The notes beneath the pieces are model-generated. The model saw only the letters and a program-made list of their open reading frames with translations, was not told the DNA's origin and made no database searches. From contig JACQZR010000133.1 of assembly GCA_016213775.1 (NCBI GenBank), positions 1 to 47,227 on the forward strand: a DNA stretch of 47,227 nucleotides, given 5' to 3'. Of this stretch, positions 8,461-18,600 are shown piece after piece. Numbering within the stretch: position 1 is the stretch's first letter; each line of letters opens with the position of its first letter. The DNA comes from Acidobacteriota bacterium. GTDB lineage: Bacteria > Acidobacteriota > Terriglobia > Bryobacterales > Bryobacteraceae. The position numbers and the translations under genes are program-made.

Positions 8461-8477
8461 ATTGTGGACTCTAACTA

Positions 8478-8852
8478 ATGGAACTTGATTTTGCAAAACA
8501 GGACGGGCTCATCGCCGCCGTCATCCAGGACGCCGCCAGTGGCCGTGTGCTCATGCTCGGCTTTATGAACGAAGAAGCCTGGAAGAAGACTCTCGAAACA
8601 GGTTGCGCCGTTTTCTATAGCCGCACCCGCAAGAAGCTCTGGCTCAAAGGGGAAACCTCCGGCCACAAACTCATCGTCAAGGAGATCACCACTGACTGTG
8701 ACCAGGATTCCCTCGTTATCAAAGTCGAGGCCGTTGGCCCCGGCGTTTGCCACAACGGCTATGAAAGCTGCTTCTACCGCCGTTGGGAAGACGGCGCCTG
8801 GGTGGTCACCGATAAACCAACTTACGACCCGGGTCAGGTGTACGGGGGCTGA
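8478..8852 (+). CDS. hisI: Phosphoribosyl-AMP cyclohydrolase
   Basis: Opens the adenine ring of PR-AMP to give ProFAR, the third step of histidine synthesis. The protein has 124 residues, the size of a stand-alone HisI without the HisE domain. The zinc and magnesium site is visible: TTDCDQDSLVIKVE supplies a Cys and the Asp cluster, and CHNGYESCFYR supplies two more Cys. FYSRTRKKLWLKGETSGH is the conserved substrate stretch. First structural gene of the operon, just after the attenuator; three bases separate it from hisG. Confidence 0.96.
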   Translation: MELDFAKQDGLIAAVIQDAASGRVLMLGFMNEEAWKKTLETGCAVFYSRTRKKLWLKGETSGHKLIVKEITTDCDQDSLVIKVEAVGPGVCHNGYESCFYRRWEDGAWVVTDKPTYDPGQVYGG

Positions 8853-8855
8853 GTT

Positions 8856-9725
8856 ATGAAGCTGAAACTGGGAATCCCGAAAGGTAGTCTCGAAACCGCC
8901 ACAGTCGACCTCTTCCGGCGCGCCGGCTTCAACATTACTGTCTCCAGCCGCTCCTATTTTCCCGCCATCGACGATCCGGAAATCGAGTGCATGCTCATCC
9001 GCGCGCAGGAAATGGCGCGTTATGTGGAAGACGGGGTTCTCGACGCAGGACTCACCGGCCTCGACTGGGTGGCCGAAAACGACGCGGACGTCCACAAAGT
9101 CGCTGATCTCATTTACGCCAAGCAGAGTTTCGGCAAGGTGCGCTGGGTACTCGCCGCGCCCGAATCTTCACCGTTCCATTCCGTCAAGGACCTGGAAGGC
9201 AAGATCATCGCCACCGAACTGGTGGGTGCGACCAAAAAGTACCTCGCCAGCCATGGAGTTACAGCAAAGGTGGAATTCAGTTGGGGCGCAACCGAAGTGA
9301 AGCCGCCGGTCCTCGCCGATGCGATTGTCGAAGTTACCGAGACCGGTTCCTCTCTCCGCGCCAATAAACTCCGCATCCTCGACGTGGTGATGGAATCGAA
9401 TACGCAGTTAGTGGCCAACAAAGTCTCCTGGGAGGACGAATGGAAGCGCCACAAACTCGAGGATATCCGCATGCTGCTGGAAGGCGCGATCAACGCCCTC
9501 GGCAAGGTAGGCCTGATGCTCAACGTGAGCAAGGACAATCTCCCTGCGGTTCTCGCGGCTTTGCCGGCTCTCAAGAAGCCCACTATTTCTCATCTGAGTG
9601 ATGACGAGTGGCTTGCCGTGAATACCATTCTCGACGAATCCACCGTCCGCAATATCATTCCCCGTCTGAAAAAGGCAGGCGCTCAGGGAATTGTCGAATA
9701 TCCTTTAAACAAGATAGTAATGTAA
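8856..9725 (+). CDS. hisG: ATP phosphoribosyltransferase, long form
   Basis: First and feedback-controlled step: ATP plus PRPP to PR-ATP. At 289 residues it is the long HisG with a C-terminal ACT-like regulatory domain (about 210-289, ending [12 protein letters not shown]), so it should bind histidine itself and need no HisZ. The catalytic part starts [17 protein letters not shown] and contains the PRPP loop region at [14 protein letters not shown]. It lies between hisI and hisD with only a two-base gap to the latter. Control is therefore double: allosteric on this enzyme and attenuation of the message. Confidence 0.96.
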   Translation: MKLKLGIPKGSLETATVDLFRRAGFNITVSSRSYFPAIDDPEIECMLIRAQEMARYVEDGVLDAGLTGLDWVAENDADVHKVADLIYAKQSFGKVRWVLAAPESSPFHSVKDLEGKIIATELVGATKKYLASHGVTAKVEFSWGATEVKPPVLADAIVEVTETGSSLRANKLRILDVVMESNTQLVANKVSWEDEWKRHKLEDIRMLLEGAINALGKVGLMLNVSKDNLPAVLAALPALKKPTISHLSDDEWLAVNTILDESTVRNIIPRLKKAGAQGIVEYPLNKIVM

Positions 9726-9727
9726 TT

Positions 9728-10972
9728 ATGATTCGAATCCTCGAAGCTAGCCAGGCAACCAAGATCCTCGAACGCCGCACGGCCCGTCTGGAGGAAGCCG
9801 AGCGTATCGTCAGGCCGATCCTCGAGGCGGTGCGCAAGCGCGGCGACAAGGCGCTGGTGGAATACGCCAGGAAACTCGACGGCCTCACGGAGAAAACCGT
9901 CGAAGTCCCGGGCGGCCGCCTCCAACAGGCCGCCGACGATCTCGATCCGCAATTTCGCAGCGCGGTGAAAATCGCTTCGGACAACATCCGCGGCTACGCA
10001 CGGCTCCAGTTGCCTAAGCCGTTCCGGAAAGCGCTCGCACCCGGCATCCGCCTCGGCCAGATCGTTCGCCCGCTTGATTCCGTCGCGGCCTACATTCCCT
10101 CCGGACGCTTCCCGCTGCCCAGCACCTTGATGATGACCGTGATTCCCGCGCAGGTGGCCGGGGTCCCGCATATCAGTGTGGCCTCGCCGAAGCCCAATTG
10201 CGAGATCTACGGCACCGCGGCTTTGCTCGACGTGACCAGGGTATTTCAGATGGGCGGCGCGCACGCCATCGCGGCGTTCGCATTCGGCACCAAGACGGTG
10301 CCCAAAGCCGACCGCATCGTCGGCCCCGGCAACATCTACGTCAGCGCCGCCAAGAGGCTCCTGGCGGGCGAAGTGGGCATCGACTTCGTCGCCGGTCCCA
10401 CTGAAGTGCTCATCATTTCCAATGATGGCGACCCGCGCTGGATCGCCGCCGACATGCTCGCCCAGGCCGAGCACGACGAAGACGCCGCGGCTATCCTGTG
10501 TACGCCTTCCCGCCGGCTGGCCGCCGCGGTCTCGCAGGAGTTGGAGAAACAGATGAAAGACCTGCCCACCGCGAAGATCACGCGCAAATCCATCGAGAAG
10601 AACAGTGCTATCTTTATCACGAATTCGCTCGAACAGGCAGTAGAGATTTCGAACGCCTTCGCGCCCGAGCATCTCGCTATTCCCGAGATGCGCCTGCTCG
10701 ATTCCGTCAAGCACGCGGGCACCGTTTTCGTCGGACCCAACAGCCCGGAAGCCGCCGGTGATTATGCTTCCGGCCCGAGCCACGTTCTTCCCACCAACGG
10801 AGCTGCCCGCCTCCGCGGTGGTCTCTCCGCGGCCGATTTCTGCAAGGTGATCGCGGTGCAGGAGTTGAATGGCGAGGCGCTTCGCCGCTTGGGGCCGTCG
10901 ATTACCACACTGGCGCGCGCCGAGGGGCTGGAGGCGCACGCTCGCAGCGTCGAAGTGCGATTAGGCAAGTGA
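9728..10972 (+). CDS. hisD: Histidinol dehydrogenase
   Basis: Oxidises L-histidinol to L-histidine through histidinal with two NAD; zinc-dependent. The 414-residue protein shows the family signature around VGPGNIYVSAAKRLLAGEVG, the zinc-ligand stretch AQAEHDEDAAAIL with Gln and His, FAPEHLAI with the catalytic Glu-His pair, and the C-terminal GDYASGPSHVLPT. The ATG at 9728 is chosen: it sits two bases after the hisG stop and gives the normal N-terminus (MIRILEASQATKIL); the longer open frame upstream is hisG sequence in another frame. The stop overlaps the hisC GTG start as GTGA. Confidence 0.96.
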   Translation: MIRILEASQATKILERRTARLEEAERIVRPILEAVRKRGDKALVEYARKLDGLTEKTVEVPGGRLQQAADDLDPQFRSAVKIASDNIRGYARLQLPKPFRKALAPGIRLGQIVRPLDSVAAYIPSGRFPLPSTLMMTVIPAQVAGVPHISVASPKPNCEIYGTAALLDVTRVFQMGGAHAIAAFAFGTKTVPKADRIVGPGNIYVSAAKRLLAGEVGIDFVAGPTEVLIISNDGDPRWIAADMLAQAEHDEDAAAILCTPSRRLAAAVSQELEKQMKDLPTAKITRKSIEKNSAIFITNSLEQAVEISNAFAPEHLAIPEMRLLDSVKHAGTVFVGPNSPEAAGDYASGPSHVLPTNGAARLRGGLSAADFCKVIAVQELNGEALRRLGPSITTLARAEGLEAHARSVEVRLGK

Positions 10973-12018
10973 GGCTCCAACCCCGCGATGCCGTGCTCCG
11001 CATGGCTCCCTACTTGCCGCCCTCCGGTGGCCGTACGGGAAAGCTCCGCCTCGACTTCAACGAGAACACCGTCGGCTGCTCGCCGCGCGTGCTCGAATAC
11101 GTCCGCCAACACCTCGATCGCAACATCTTCGCCGTCTATCCCGAATACGTCGAAACGCGCGAAAAGCTATGCGGGTACTTCGGCGTCACGGACGGCCAGC
11201 TCGTTCTCACCAACGGCACCGATGAGGCCATCCAGGTTCTCGTCAACACGTTCCTGGATGACAACGACGAGGTGCTCTTGCTCCAACCCTCGTATGCGAT
11301 GTACCGCTTCTACAGCGAAGTGGCCGGAGCCGCCGTGCACGAAATCCCGTACCACAAGAAGGACCTTGCGTTTCCCCTGGCGGAACTGCTGGCCGCGATC
11401 CGGCCCGAAACACGCGCCATCCTCATCGCGAACCCTAATAACCCGACAGGCACCGGTACGGACATCGCCTCCATCCGCCGTATTCTCGAAGCCGCGCCAC
11501 AAGCCGCGGTCCTGATCGACGAGGCCTACTACGAGTTCTGCGGCATCACCGCGCTGCCCCTGGTTGCCGAATACCCGAACCTCTTCGTCAGCCGGACGTT
11601 TTCCAAAGTCTTTGGCATGGCGGCCATGCGCCTCGGCGTGCTCCTCACGCAAGCGGAAAACGGCGGATTCCTTCGCAAGGCGCAATCGCCCTACAGCGTC
11701 AATCTGCTCGCCGCCATCGCCGTCCGTGCGGCCATCGAAGACACTGAATACGTCCAGTCGTACGTCGAGGAAGTGCTGCAAGCGCGGGACCTCGTCTATG
11801 AGGGACTCGGCCGCATGGGGATTCACTTCTACATCAGCCAGGGCAACTTTGTTCTCTTTGAATGCGGCGACCGCGCCATCGAAATCCGTGACGGTCTCCG
11901 CGCCGCGGGCGTGCTCGTCCGCGACCGCAGCTACGAAATCGCCGGCTGCGTCCGCGTCACTATCGGCACTCGGGATCAGTCGCGCCGGTTCCTCAAAGAA
12001 CTCGAGAGGATCTGGTGA
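10969..12018 (+). CDS. hisC: Histidinol-phosphate aminotransferase
   Basis: PLP enzyme converting imidazole-acetol phosphate plus glutamate to histidinol phosphate. 349 residues, class I/II aminotransferase fold. Visible are NPNNPTGTGTDIAS, the Asp-Tyr pair LIDEAYYEF that holds the PLP ring nitrogen, and SRTFSKVFGMAAMRLG, whose Lys forms the Schiff base. The GTG start overlaps the hisD stop by four bases (GTGA), and the stop overlaps the ATG of the next gene (TGATG), so it is translationally coupled on both sides. Confidence 0.95.
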   Translation: MRLQPRDAVLRMAPYLPPSGGRTGKLRLDFNENTVGCSPRVLEYVRQHLDRNIFAVYPEYVETREKLCGYFGVTDGQLVLTNGTDEAIQVLVNTFLDDNDEVLLLQPSYAMYRFYSEVAGAAVHEIPYHKKDLAFPLAELLAAIRPETRAILIANPNNPTGTGTDIASIRRILEAAPQAAVLIDEAYYEFCGITALPLVAEYPNLFVSRTFSKVFGMAAMRLGVLLTQAENGGFLRKAQSPYSVNLLAAIAVRAAIEDTEYVQSYVEEVLQARDLVYEGLGRMGIHFYISQGNFVLFECGDRAIEIRDGLRAAGVLVRDRSYEIAGCVRVTIGTRDQSRRFLKELERIW

Positions 12019-12704
12019 TGCGGCCTCTGCTCATGTTCGATATGGACGGTGTGCTCGTCGAAGTCACCGAATCCTATCGCGAGACCATTCGCCAGACGGT
12101 TACGCATTTCACGGGCAAGCCCGTCACCTACGACGACATTCAGGCTTACAAGAACGCCGGCGGTTGGAACAACGATTGGAAGCTCTCGCAGAAGATGGCT
12201 GCCGACCTCGGCGTCGCAGTCGATTACGACACGGTCATCGGTCACTTCCAGAAGATCTTCATCGGCGACGGTGACAACGGACTGATTCATCGCGAGCGCT
12301 GGATCGCCCGACCGGGTGTGTTGGAGAGCCTTGGCGAGGCCTTCGACTTCGGCGTCTACACCGGCCGCGACCGTTTCGAAGCGATGATCACCCTCAACCG
12401 TTCCGCCGGACTCATCCGCTTCCACCCGATTCTCACAGCCAACGACGTTACCCACGGCAAGCCGCACCCCGAAGGTCTGCTGAAGGTCCAGGCCATGTAC
12501 CCGGGCCGCGCGCTTTATTACATCGGCGACACGGTGGATGATGCTCGCTGCGCCCGTGCCGCCGGCGTCCCTTTCATCGGCGTGGCCAGCCAGGCGCATT
12601 CCACACGCGCCACGCTGCTCGATCTGTTCGCCCGCGAAAACGCCGCCGCTGTGCTCGACGACATCAACCAATTGGAGAACTACCTTGCGCAAGGCCGGAG
12701 TTGA
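12018..12704 (+). CDS. HAD-superfamily phosphatase in the his operon; candidate histidinol-phosphatase
   Basis: A 228-residue HAD hydrolase of subfamily IA. Motif I is [10 protein letters not shown] near residue 7 with the nucleophile Asp and the acid/base Asp; motif II is VYTGRDR; motif III is the Lys of GKPHPEGLL; motif IV is [12 protein letters not shown]. The helical cap lies between about residues 15 and 95. It is embedded between hisC and hisB, overlapping both, and no other histidinol-phosphate phosphatase (HisN, or a HisB N-terminal domain) is in the window, so that role is the natural inference. HAD proteins of this kind are known next to or fused with imidazoleglycerol-phosphate dehydratase in some lineages, from memory. 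An alternative GTG at 12015 adds one residue only. Confidence 0.8.
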   Translation: MRPLLMFDMDGVLVEVTESYRETIRQTVTHFTGKPVTYDDIQAYKNAGGWNNDWKLSQKMAADLGVAVDYDTVIGHFQKIFIGDGDNGLIHRERWIARPGVLESLGEAFDFGVYTGRDRFEAMITLNRSAGLIRFHPILTANDVTHGKPHPEGLLKVQAMYPGRALYYIGDTVDDARCARAAGVPFIGVASQAHSTRATLLDLFARENAAAVLDDINQLENYLAQGRS

Positions 12705-13272
12705 ACGCAACACAAAGGAAACGTCCATCATTGGCAGCCTCACCATTGAAGGCCGCGGCCGCTACGACATCCGCACCGGAATCCGGTTCCTCGATCACAT
12801 GCTCGAGTTGTTCACCAAACACGGCGGCTTCGATTTGAAAATCCATGCCTCCGGCGACCTCGATGTGGATCAGCATCATACGGTGGAAGACTGCGGCATC
12901 GTGATGGGCCAGCTTTTCGCGCAAGCGCTTGACGACCGCAAGGGCATCAACCGTGCCGGCTACTTCATTCTGCCCATGGATGAAACGCTAGCCATCGTTG
13001 CCGTCGACCTCGGCGGACGTCCCGCACTGGTTTATCGCGATCTGGTGAAGGTCCGCATGGTAGGTGACCTCCAGGTGGAATTGCTGTACGATTTCTTCGA
13101 CGGCTTTGTGCATCACTGCGGCGCCAACCTGCACACCAAGGTGATGTATGGACGCTCCAGCCATCACAAGATTGAAGCGGTGTTCAAATGTTGGGCGCGG
13201 GCGATGAAATACGCCTGTTCCAAGGACGCGCGGTTGAAGGATCAACTGCCGTCCACCAAGGGGCTACTATGA
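12685..13272 (+). CDS. hisB: Imidazoleglycerol-phosphate dehydratase
   Basis: Dehydrates IGP to imidazole-acetol phosphate using two manganese ions. The monofunctional 195-residue form shows the duplicated metal motif: [17 protein letters not shown] plus [12 protein letters not shown] in the first half and the matching [11 protein letters not shown] and [10 protein letters not shown] in the second. A TTG start at 12685 is chosen because GGAG stands 7 bases upstream and the protein then begins [14 protein letters not shown], the usual HisB N-terminus. An ATG at 12538 in the same frame would add 49 residues of HAD-frame sequence. It overlaps the HAD gene by 20 bases and hisH by four. Confidence 0.94.
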   Translation: MRKAGVERNTKETSIIGSLTIEGRGRYDIRTGIRFLDHMLELFTKHGGFDLKIHASGDLDVDQHHTVEDCGIVMGQLFAQALDDRKGINRAGYFILPMDETLAIVAVDLGGRPALVYRDLVKVRMVGDLQVELLYDFFDGFVHHCGANLHTKVMYGRSSHHKIEAVFKCWARAMKYACSKDARLKDQLPSTKGLL

Positions 13273-13862
13273 TCGGCATCATCGACTACGGGGCGGGGAA
13301 CCTGCGCAGCGTGCAAAACACGCTCGCCGAAATCGGCGCGGCCTACCAGCTTGTTCATACCCCTGGCCAGTTGCGGCACGCCTCCAAGGTGGTTCTGCCT
13401 GGCGTCGGCCACTTCGGCCAGATGATGCGCGCCCTGGAGATGATGGAAATGCGCGACCCCATCAAACGGTGCATCGGACAAGGCGTTCCGTTCCTCGGCA
13501 TCTGCCTCGGTATGCAGGCCTTCTTTGAACGCAGTGAAGAGGCCCCGGAACTGGAAGGTTTCAACCTGCTACCCGGCGTCGTCAAGCGGTTCAACGGCAA
13601 TTTGCGCGTACCCCACATGGGCTGGAATGAGATCGTCCCGCGTCCAGGCACATCTTTGCTCAACAATCTCGGCCCCAGGCCGTATCTCTATTTCGCTCAC
13701 AGCTACTATGGCCCGCTGTGTCCGGCTACCGCCGCCACCTGTGAGTACGGCCATCTCTACACTGCAGTGGTGGAGGCCGCGAACCTGTTCGGCGTCCAGT
13801 TCCATCCGGAGAAATCGGGCGCGCTCGGACTCCGCATCGTGAAGAATTTCGTGGACCTCTAA
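13269..13862 (+). CDS. hisH: Imidazole glycerol phosphate synthase, glutaminase subunit
   Basis: Class I glutamine amidotransferase that feeds ammonia to HisF. 197 residues beginning [16 protein letters not shown]. The triad is Cys79 in GICLGMQ, His179 and Glu181 in QFHPEKSG. The oxyanion strand PGVGHFG is present. The ATG at 13269 overlaps the hisB TGA as ATGA; a longer frame from 13188 is hisB sequence read out of frame. Two bases separate it from hisF, the partner of the heterodimer. Confidence 0.95.
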   Translation: MIGIIDYGAGNLRSVQNTLAEIGAAYQLVHTPGQLRHASKVVLPGVGHFGQMMRALEMMEMRDPIKRCIGQGVPFLGICLGMQAFFERSEEAPELEGFNLLPGVVKRFNGNLRVPHMGWNEIVPRPGTSLLNNLGPRPYLYFAHSYYGPLCPATAATCEYGHLYTAVVEAANLFGVQFHPEKSGALGLRIVKNFVDL

Positions 13863-13864
13863 AC

Positions 13865-14629
13865 ATGCTGGCTAAACGCATCATTCCCTGTCTGGACGTC
13901 ACTGCGGGCCGCGTGGTGAAGGGAGTCAATTTCGTCAACCTCCGCGACGCGGGCGATCCGGTGGAGTTGGCCGCGCGCTATAACGATCAGTGCGCCGATG
14001 AAGTGGTGTTCCTCGATATCACCGCATCGTCCGATCATCGCGACACCATGGCAGATGTTGTCGCCCGCACCGCACGCCGCGTCTTCATCCCTCTCACTGT
14101 CGGAGGCGGCATCCGCACCGTCGCCGACGGCCGCAAGATTCTGCTCTCCGGCGCGGACAAGGTGAGCGTCAACACCGCAGCCGTTCGCCGGCCTGACCTC
14201 ATCTCCGAGCTCAGCGAAGAGTTCGGCGCCCAGGCGGTGGTGCTCGCTATCGACGCGCGCAAGCGTCCCGATGGCGGATGGAACGTCTACACGCACGGCG
14301 GCCGTACCGATGAAGGCATCGACGCCGTGGAATGGGCCGCCCGTGGCGAGGAGTTGGGCGCCGGCGAAATCCTGCTCACCTCCATGGACACCGATGGCGT
14401 CCAGACCGGCTTTGACTGCGCCCTCACTTCGGCCGTATCCCGCGCCACGCGCATTCCCATCATCGCCAGCGGCGGGGCGGGGAAGCCCGAACATTTTCTT
14501 GAGGTCCTGACCACCGGCGAGGCTGACGCCGCGCTCGCCGCGTCGATATTCCACTACGGCACTTACACTGTCAATGAACTCAAGGAGTATCTCGATTGGA
14601 ACGGCGTACCGGTAAGGAAACTGGCTTGA
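13865..14629 (+). CDS. hisF: Imidazole glycerol phosphate synthase, cyclase subunit
   Basis: TIM barrel of 254 residues that turns PRFAR plus ammonia into IGP and AICAR. The catalytic Asp11 is in [16 protein letters not shown], and the second catalytic Asp is in [13 protein letters not shown]. Phosphate-binding loops VGGGIR and [11 protein letters not shown] mark the two half-barrels. Stands directly behind hisH and ahead of hisA, its paralog, with which it overlaps by four bases (TTGA). Confidence 0.96.
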   Translation: MLAKRIIPCLDVTAGRVVKGVNFVNLRDAGDPVELAARYNDQCADEVVFLDITASSDHRDTMADVVARTARRVFIPLTVGGGIRTVADGRKILLSGADKVSVNTAAVRRPDLISELSEEFGAQAVVLAIDARKRPDGGWNVYTHGGRTDEGIDAVEWAARGEELGAGEILLTSMDTDGVQTGFDCALTSAVSRATRIPIIASGGAGKPEHFLEVLTTGEADAALAASIFHYGTYTVNELKEYLDWNGVPVRKLA

Positions 14630-15327
14630 TTATCCCTTGTATTGATTTGATGGACGGCAAGGTCGTTCAGTTAGTCCGGGGCCGCGATAAGGCTCTCGAA
14701 GGCGGCACTGTGGACCAGATGCTCCACCTGTTCGCGGACTTCCCCGTGATTCAGGTGATCGACCTCGACGCAGCCATCGGACGCGGCGCAAATGACTCAC
14801 TCGTTGAGTATGTCGCCGGCAAAGCGGCCACCCGCGTCGGCGGCGGTGTGCGCGATGCCGAACGCGCCCGCAAACTGGTCTCCCAGGGCGCGCACAAAGT
14901 GATCGTCGGCACCGCGGCGTTCGCTTCACGCGGCATCAACCGCCCGCTGCTCGAAGAGATCGCCGCGGCCGTTGGCTCTGACAGGATCTTCATTGCACTC
15001 GACAGCCAGAACGGCCGGATCGTAGTGAAAGGCTGGCGCGAAGCCACCAATTTGACTGCCGAAGAAGTGATCCGCGACCTGGAGCCGTACTGCGGCGGCT
15101 TCCTCTGCACTTACGTCGACAAGGAAGGCATGATGGAGGGGACCGACCTCGAGTGGTTCGGCCGCCTTCGCGCGGCAACGGGCCATGCCATCACCGCTGC
15201 CGGCGGCATCACCACGTACGACGATATTCGCGCTCTGCAAGCCATGAACATCGACGCGGCGCTTGGCATGGCGATCTACACCGGCCGTCTCGATTTGTCC
15301 GAGCTTGCGGAAATGAATCAGGCTTGA
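14626..15327 (+). CDS. hisA: ProFAR isomerase
   Basis: Amadori isomerase converting ProFAR to PRFAR. Half-barrel repeats give a 233-residue TIM barrel. Catalytic Asp is in [15 protein letters not shown] and the second in [14 protein letters not shown]; phosphate loops are [11 protein letters not shown] and [10 protein letters not shown]. The TTG start at 14626 is chosen: it overlaps the hisF stop, has AAGGAA 6 bases upstream and gives the family's usual N-terminus (xIIPxIDLxDGK). The upstream TTG at 14596 would add ten residues read out of hisF. It is the last gene of the operon. A 379-base stretch of it (14788-15166) recurs at 19941-20319. Confidence 0.95.
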   Translation: MIIPCIDLMDGKVVQLVRGRDKALEGGTVDQMLHLFADFPVIQVIDLDAAIGRGANDSLVEYVAGKAATRVGGGVRDAERARKLVSQGAHKVIVGTAAFASRGINRPLLEEIAAAVGSDRIFIALDSQNGRIVVKGWREATNLTAEEVIRDLEPYCGGFLCTYVDKEGMMEGTDLEWFGRLRAATGHAITAAGGITTYDDIRALQAMNIDAALGMAIYTGRLDLSELAEMNQA

Positions 15328-15683
15328 CGCTCGTGAAAAGTAAAGTAGTTTGGACCGTATCGCTTAGCGCCGAACAGGAGAAGATCATTCAGGAGCAGAG
15401 CGAGTACTCGCCTGGAGAAAGTGGGAGTCGACGGGGCAATCCGCGCCGAGTCTGGTGAGCGGAACCGTGTGAGCCCGCGAGCCCGTCACTCGCAATCTCA
15501 TGCATGAAGGGCGTGAAATCGTACACCGGCCGGCATGATAGCGGTGTCGCTCCCGACGCCGCATTCCGTCCACCTCCGCACTTCGATCGCTAGCAAGGAA
15601 CCGCGCACAACGGAGTGCGGCGCGAGCAATGTTTCCTGGCTTATAGGAGGTGCGCGCCGCACCCTGTGCGCTCCTGTTTCGCT
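15328..15683. other. 356-base gap after the his operon
   Basis: No gene is recognised. A 41-codon plus-strand ORF from the GTG at 15333 (KSKVVWTVSLSAEQEK at its start) has no visible ribosome site and is probably chance. There is no clear intrinsic terminator for hisA. Close to the receptor stop a GC-rich stretch around 15645-15675 can fold back on itself (AGGA with TCCT plus GCGC pairs) and may help end the minus-strand receptor message, but it has no T tract. Confidence 0.3.
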
Positions 15684-18600
15684 TCAGAACGTCAGTCGCG
15701 CCTGAACATCGAGCCAGCGGTTCGTTCCCTGGCTCTGAGAGGTGATGCGCCCGAAGTTCGTCGAGGTGGGATCGGTGTTGGGCCCGCCCATCTGGGACCG
15801 GTTCTGAATGTTCAATGCGTCCAAACGGAGTTGGAGATTCACCCGCTCGGTGACCCGCACGTTCTTCGACATGTTGAGATTCCACTGGCTCGTCTTGTCG
15901 GCCCGCACATCGGGCACGCGGACAGGGAACACGCGGCGGTGAAAGGCTGCCGGCTGTTTGGCGGAAGCGCGCTCGAAGTTCGCCGTGTTGAACCACTGGT
16001 CGAAGGTCTTGTCGCTTTTGACAATGTCGGCCAAGTCATTTCCGTAGTAGAAAGGGTTACCCCAATCCAGCAGGGCACCGGGCTGGTACTCATAGGTCAC
16101 GCCCGTCTGCCAGCCGCCGATCAGCGTGTCTAAGGCCCGGCCGGCCTGGCTTGCGTAGCGCCTGCCGCGGCCGAACGGGAACTCGAAAATGCCGGTGCCG
16201 ACGATGCGCTGTGGCCGCCCGCTGTTGGAGGTGCGCCAACTCGGTTCCGCATCAAACTCGTTGAAGTAGAAGTTCCTCTCACGGACCTTCAGCGCGGTAT
16301 AGCCGAAGTTGAGGTTGAACCCGTGCGAGAAGCGCTTCTGCACGTGCAACTCAACCGAATGACTCTTGACCTTTCCATCCGGCACGACGTTGTTGGTGAG
16401 GTTGCCATTCATGTGAGGGAATGGCCGCAAGAGGTTGGCCTTGCGGATGGTTGAGCTGGTGTACATCCCCAGCGTGGTCATGTCCTTGTAGATCACCGGC
16501 TGCGACTGCTGCAAACCAGCGAAGTTCGCCAGCCGGAAGGGACTGGCGACGTTGGAATTAAGATCCGTGGCGATGGCGTCGTTGCGCACCTTGCCATCGG
16601 CCCAGAACTGCTGGGGCAATGCATCCAGCTTCCTTGCCACCGAAACGCGGTCCGAATACGATCCGGCGTATGCAGCATCGATCAGCCAGCTACGGCCGAG
16701 CTGCCGCTGCATGCCCGCGCGCCAGCGCTGTTGCCGGGCATGCTCCTGGCTGGAGTTTGTGAAGCCGAAGCCTCGGCCCGCCTTTGCCATGGCGCCCAGT
16801 AGGTCCCGGGTGGGGGCGTCGAAGCGCGTACCGTCGGCTCGCACCGGGAATGGATCTGCGAGTGGTGTCTTCTGACTGGCCGGGCTATTGGCCCCGAACA
16901 AGGGGTTCCAGACATAACCGGCCGGGTCGTTCGCCATCACCGTGCTGGTGTTCTGGGTATAGCCCGATTGATCCGGACCGAAGTTCAGCACATTGAGCGT
17001 GTCGTAGTATATGCCGTAGCCGGCGCGCAGTACAGTCTTGTTATTCCACTGATACGCTACGCCCGCCCGGGGCATCCACATGGCTTGAGACTTATACAGC
17101 TCCCTCGAAGTGCCGCCGACGCCCGGGAAGACGGTCCCACCCAACACCTTGAATTCGGATGCAGCCAGTTCCCGCAACGGACTGGCGCCGTATGCGGCTT
17201 GCGCGGCGCTGGTAATTGGCAACGTCAGAGTCGGATCGAAGCCTCCGATCATACGGTTGTAGCGCTCGGTTGCTCCGCGTTCATATTCCATGCGGAGCCC
17301 CAGATTCAACGTGAGCCTTCGCGAAAACCGCCAGCTATCCTGCACGAATGCGCCATAGTAAGGAGACATTGTGGCATAGCTGTCCAGCGTCTGGATGGTC
17401 ATACTGTTGGGTACACCGAGAATGAAGGCCGCCCAGCCCAGTCCGAGGTCGACAGAGGGCACAAAGCCGTCATCGTCCTTGCGGGTGAAGGACCGGTTGA
17501 AATTGAAATTTCCGCTGGTATTGCCTTGTGGCAGTGCGGTGCGGAAATGGTAGCGATTGTCGAAGGCCGACTGAATTGTATGGTTCCCGCGGATATGAGT
17601 GATCGCAATCTTCGCGGTCGCCATCCGGTAGCGAGTCCAGTTCGATCTGCCGCCCGGGCTGATCTGCGTGTAACCGTTCACGTTCATCAGAGGAAGGATG
17701 TGCTCAGCCCCTGCCTTGTCGTCCAGATACTTCGGCAGCCCGATATCGCTGGGCTTCAGCGACAGCGCGTAGGGCTGAACGCCGCCCTCGCGGAACTGGT
17801 TTATCGCCACGTTGAAGTCCCACAAAGTGGCCGGGCTTTGAGTAAAAACAAGGTCGACGTTGCCGCCCTTGTTATTTCGTACCAAGCCTCCGATGTTCAG
17901 ACCGGGCGCGGTTTGAATCGTCCAGTCGCCGCGGTTCTCCGGCCCGAAGTTGTTGGCCGACCAGCGGCCGTATATGCGAAACCTGTCGCTGATCTGGTAG
18001 TCGACGCGGTTCGAGACCGCGTAGTAGTCCCAGTTGTAAGGCGCCATGAACGAAAGGAAATTGTTCACCGGCTGCTGCCCCGGCGCGGGGGGATTGTTCG
18101 GCAGCGGGTAGAGCTTCGCGATGGCGTCGTATGCCGGATTCACAAAACGGCTCTTGGGAATGACGTTGTCCGCGAACGGCGTCCGGATGTAGTGCGTCGG
18201 ACGCGCCGGATCAGGGACCACGGTGGCAGGGTCGTAGACAACGTACTGACCTGGGTTGGGAAGGGCGAGCATCTCCCGGAAGTCGCCGTTGCGGGCATTC
18301 GCCGTTGGCACGGTCCGGTTGTAGGTAACCGGTTCTTCGCTCTTGACGTCCTTGAGCCCGTTATACGTGAAGGCCCAGAACAGCCGGTTCCTCCCGTCGA
18401 AGATCTTGGGGATATAGACGGGACCCTGGGCTGAAATGCCCCAGTTGTTGGAACGGCCGGGCTGCTGCTTGTCAGTGCCGCGGATCCGGTTGGCCCTGGC
18501 GGTGTCCCCTGCTGCTTCCGCCGCGGCGATGCTGCGGAAGTAGTTCTGCTTCACAAAGAACGGTGTTCCCTGCCAGCGCTGCTGCCAGTGCTGCCAGGTC

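Noticed and set aside
8172-8477. T-box riboswitch as the regulator of the his operon
   Set aside because: No AGGGTGGNACCGCG-type antiterminator bulge is present, whereas a leader ORF with a His run is.
9683-10939. A 418-codon minus-strand ORF
   Set aside because: Antisense to hisD; no motifs.
12538-13272. ATG start of hisB at 12538
   Set aside because: Adds 49 residues that are the HAD gene read in another frame; the TTG at 12685 has the ribosome site and the family N-terminus.
16968-18434. A 488-codon plus-strand ORF
   Set aside because: Antisense shadow of the receptor at 15684-19355; composition rich in Arg, His and Val with no family motif.
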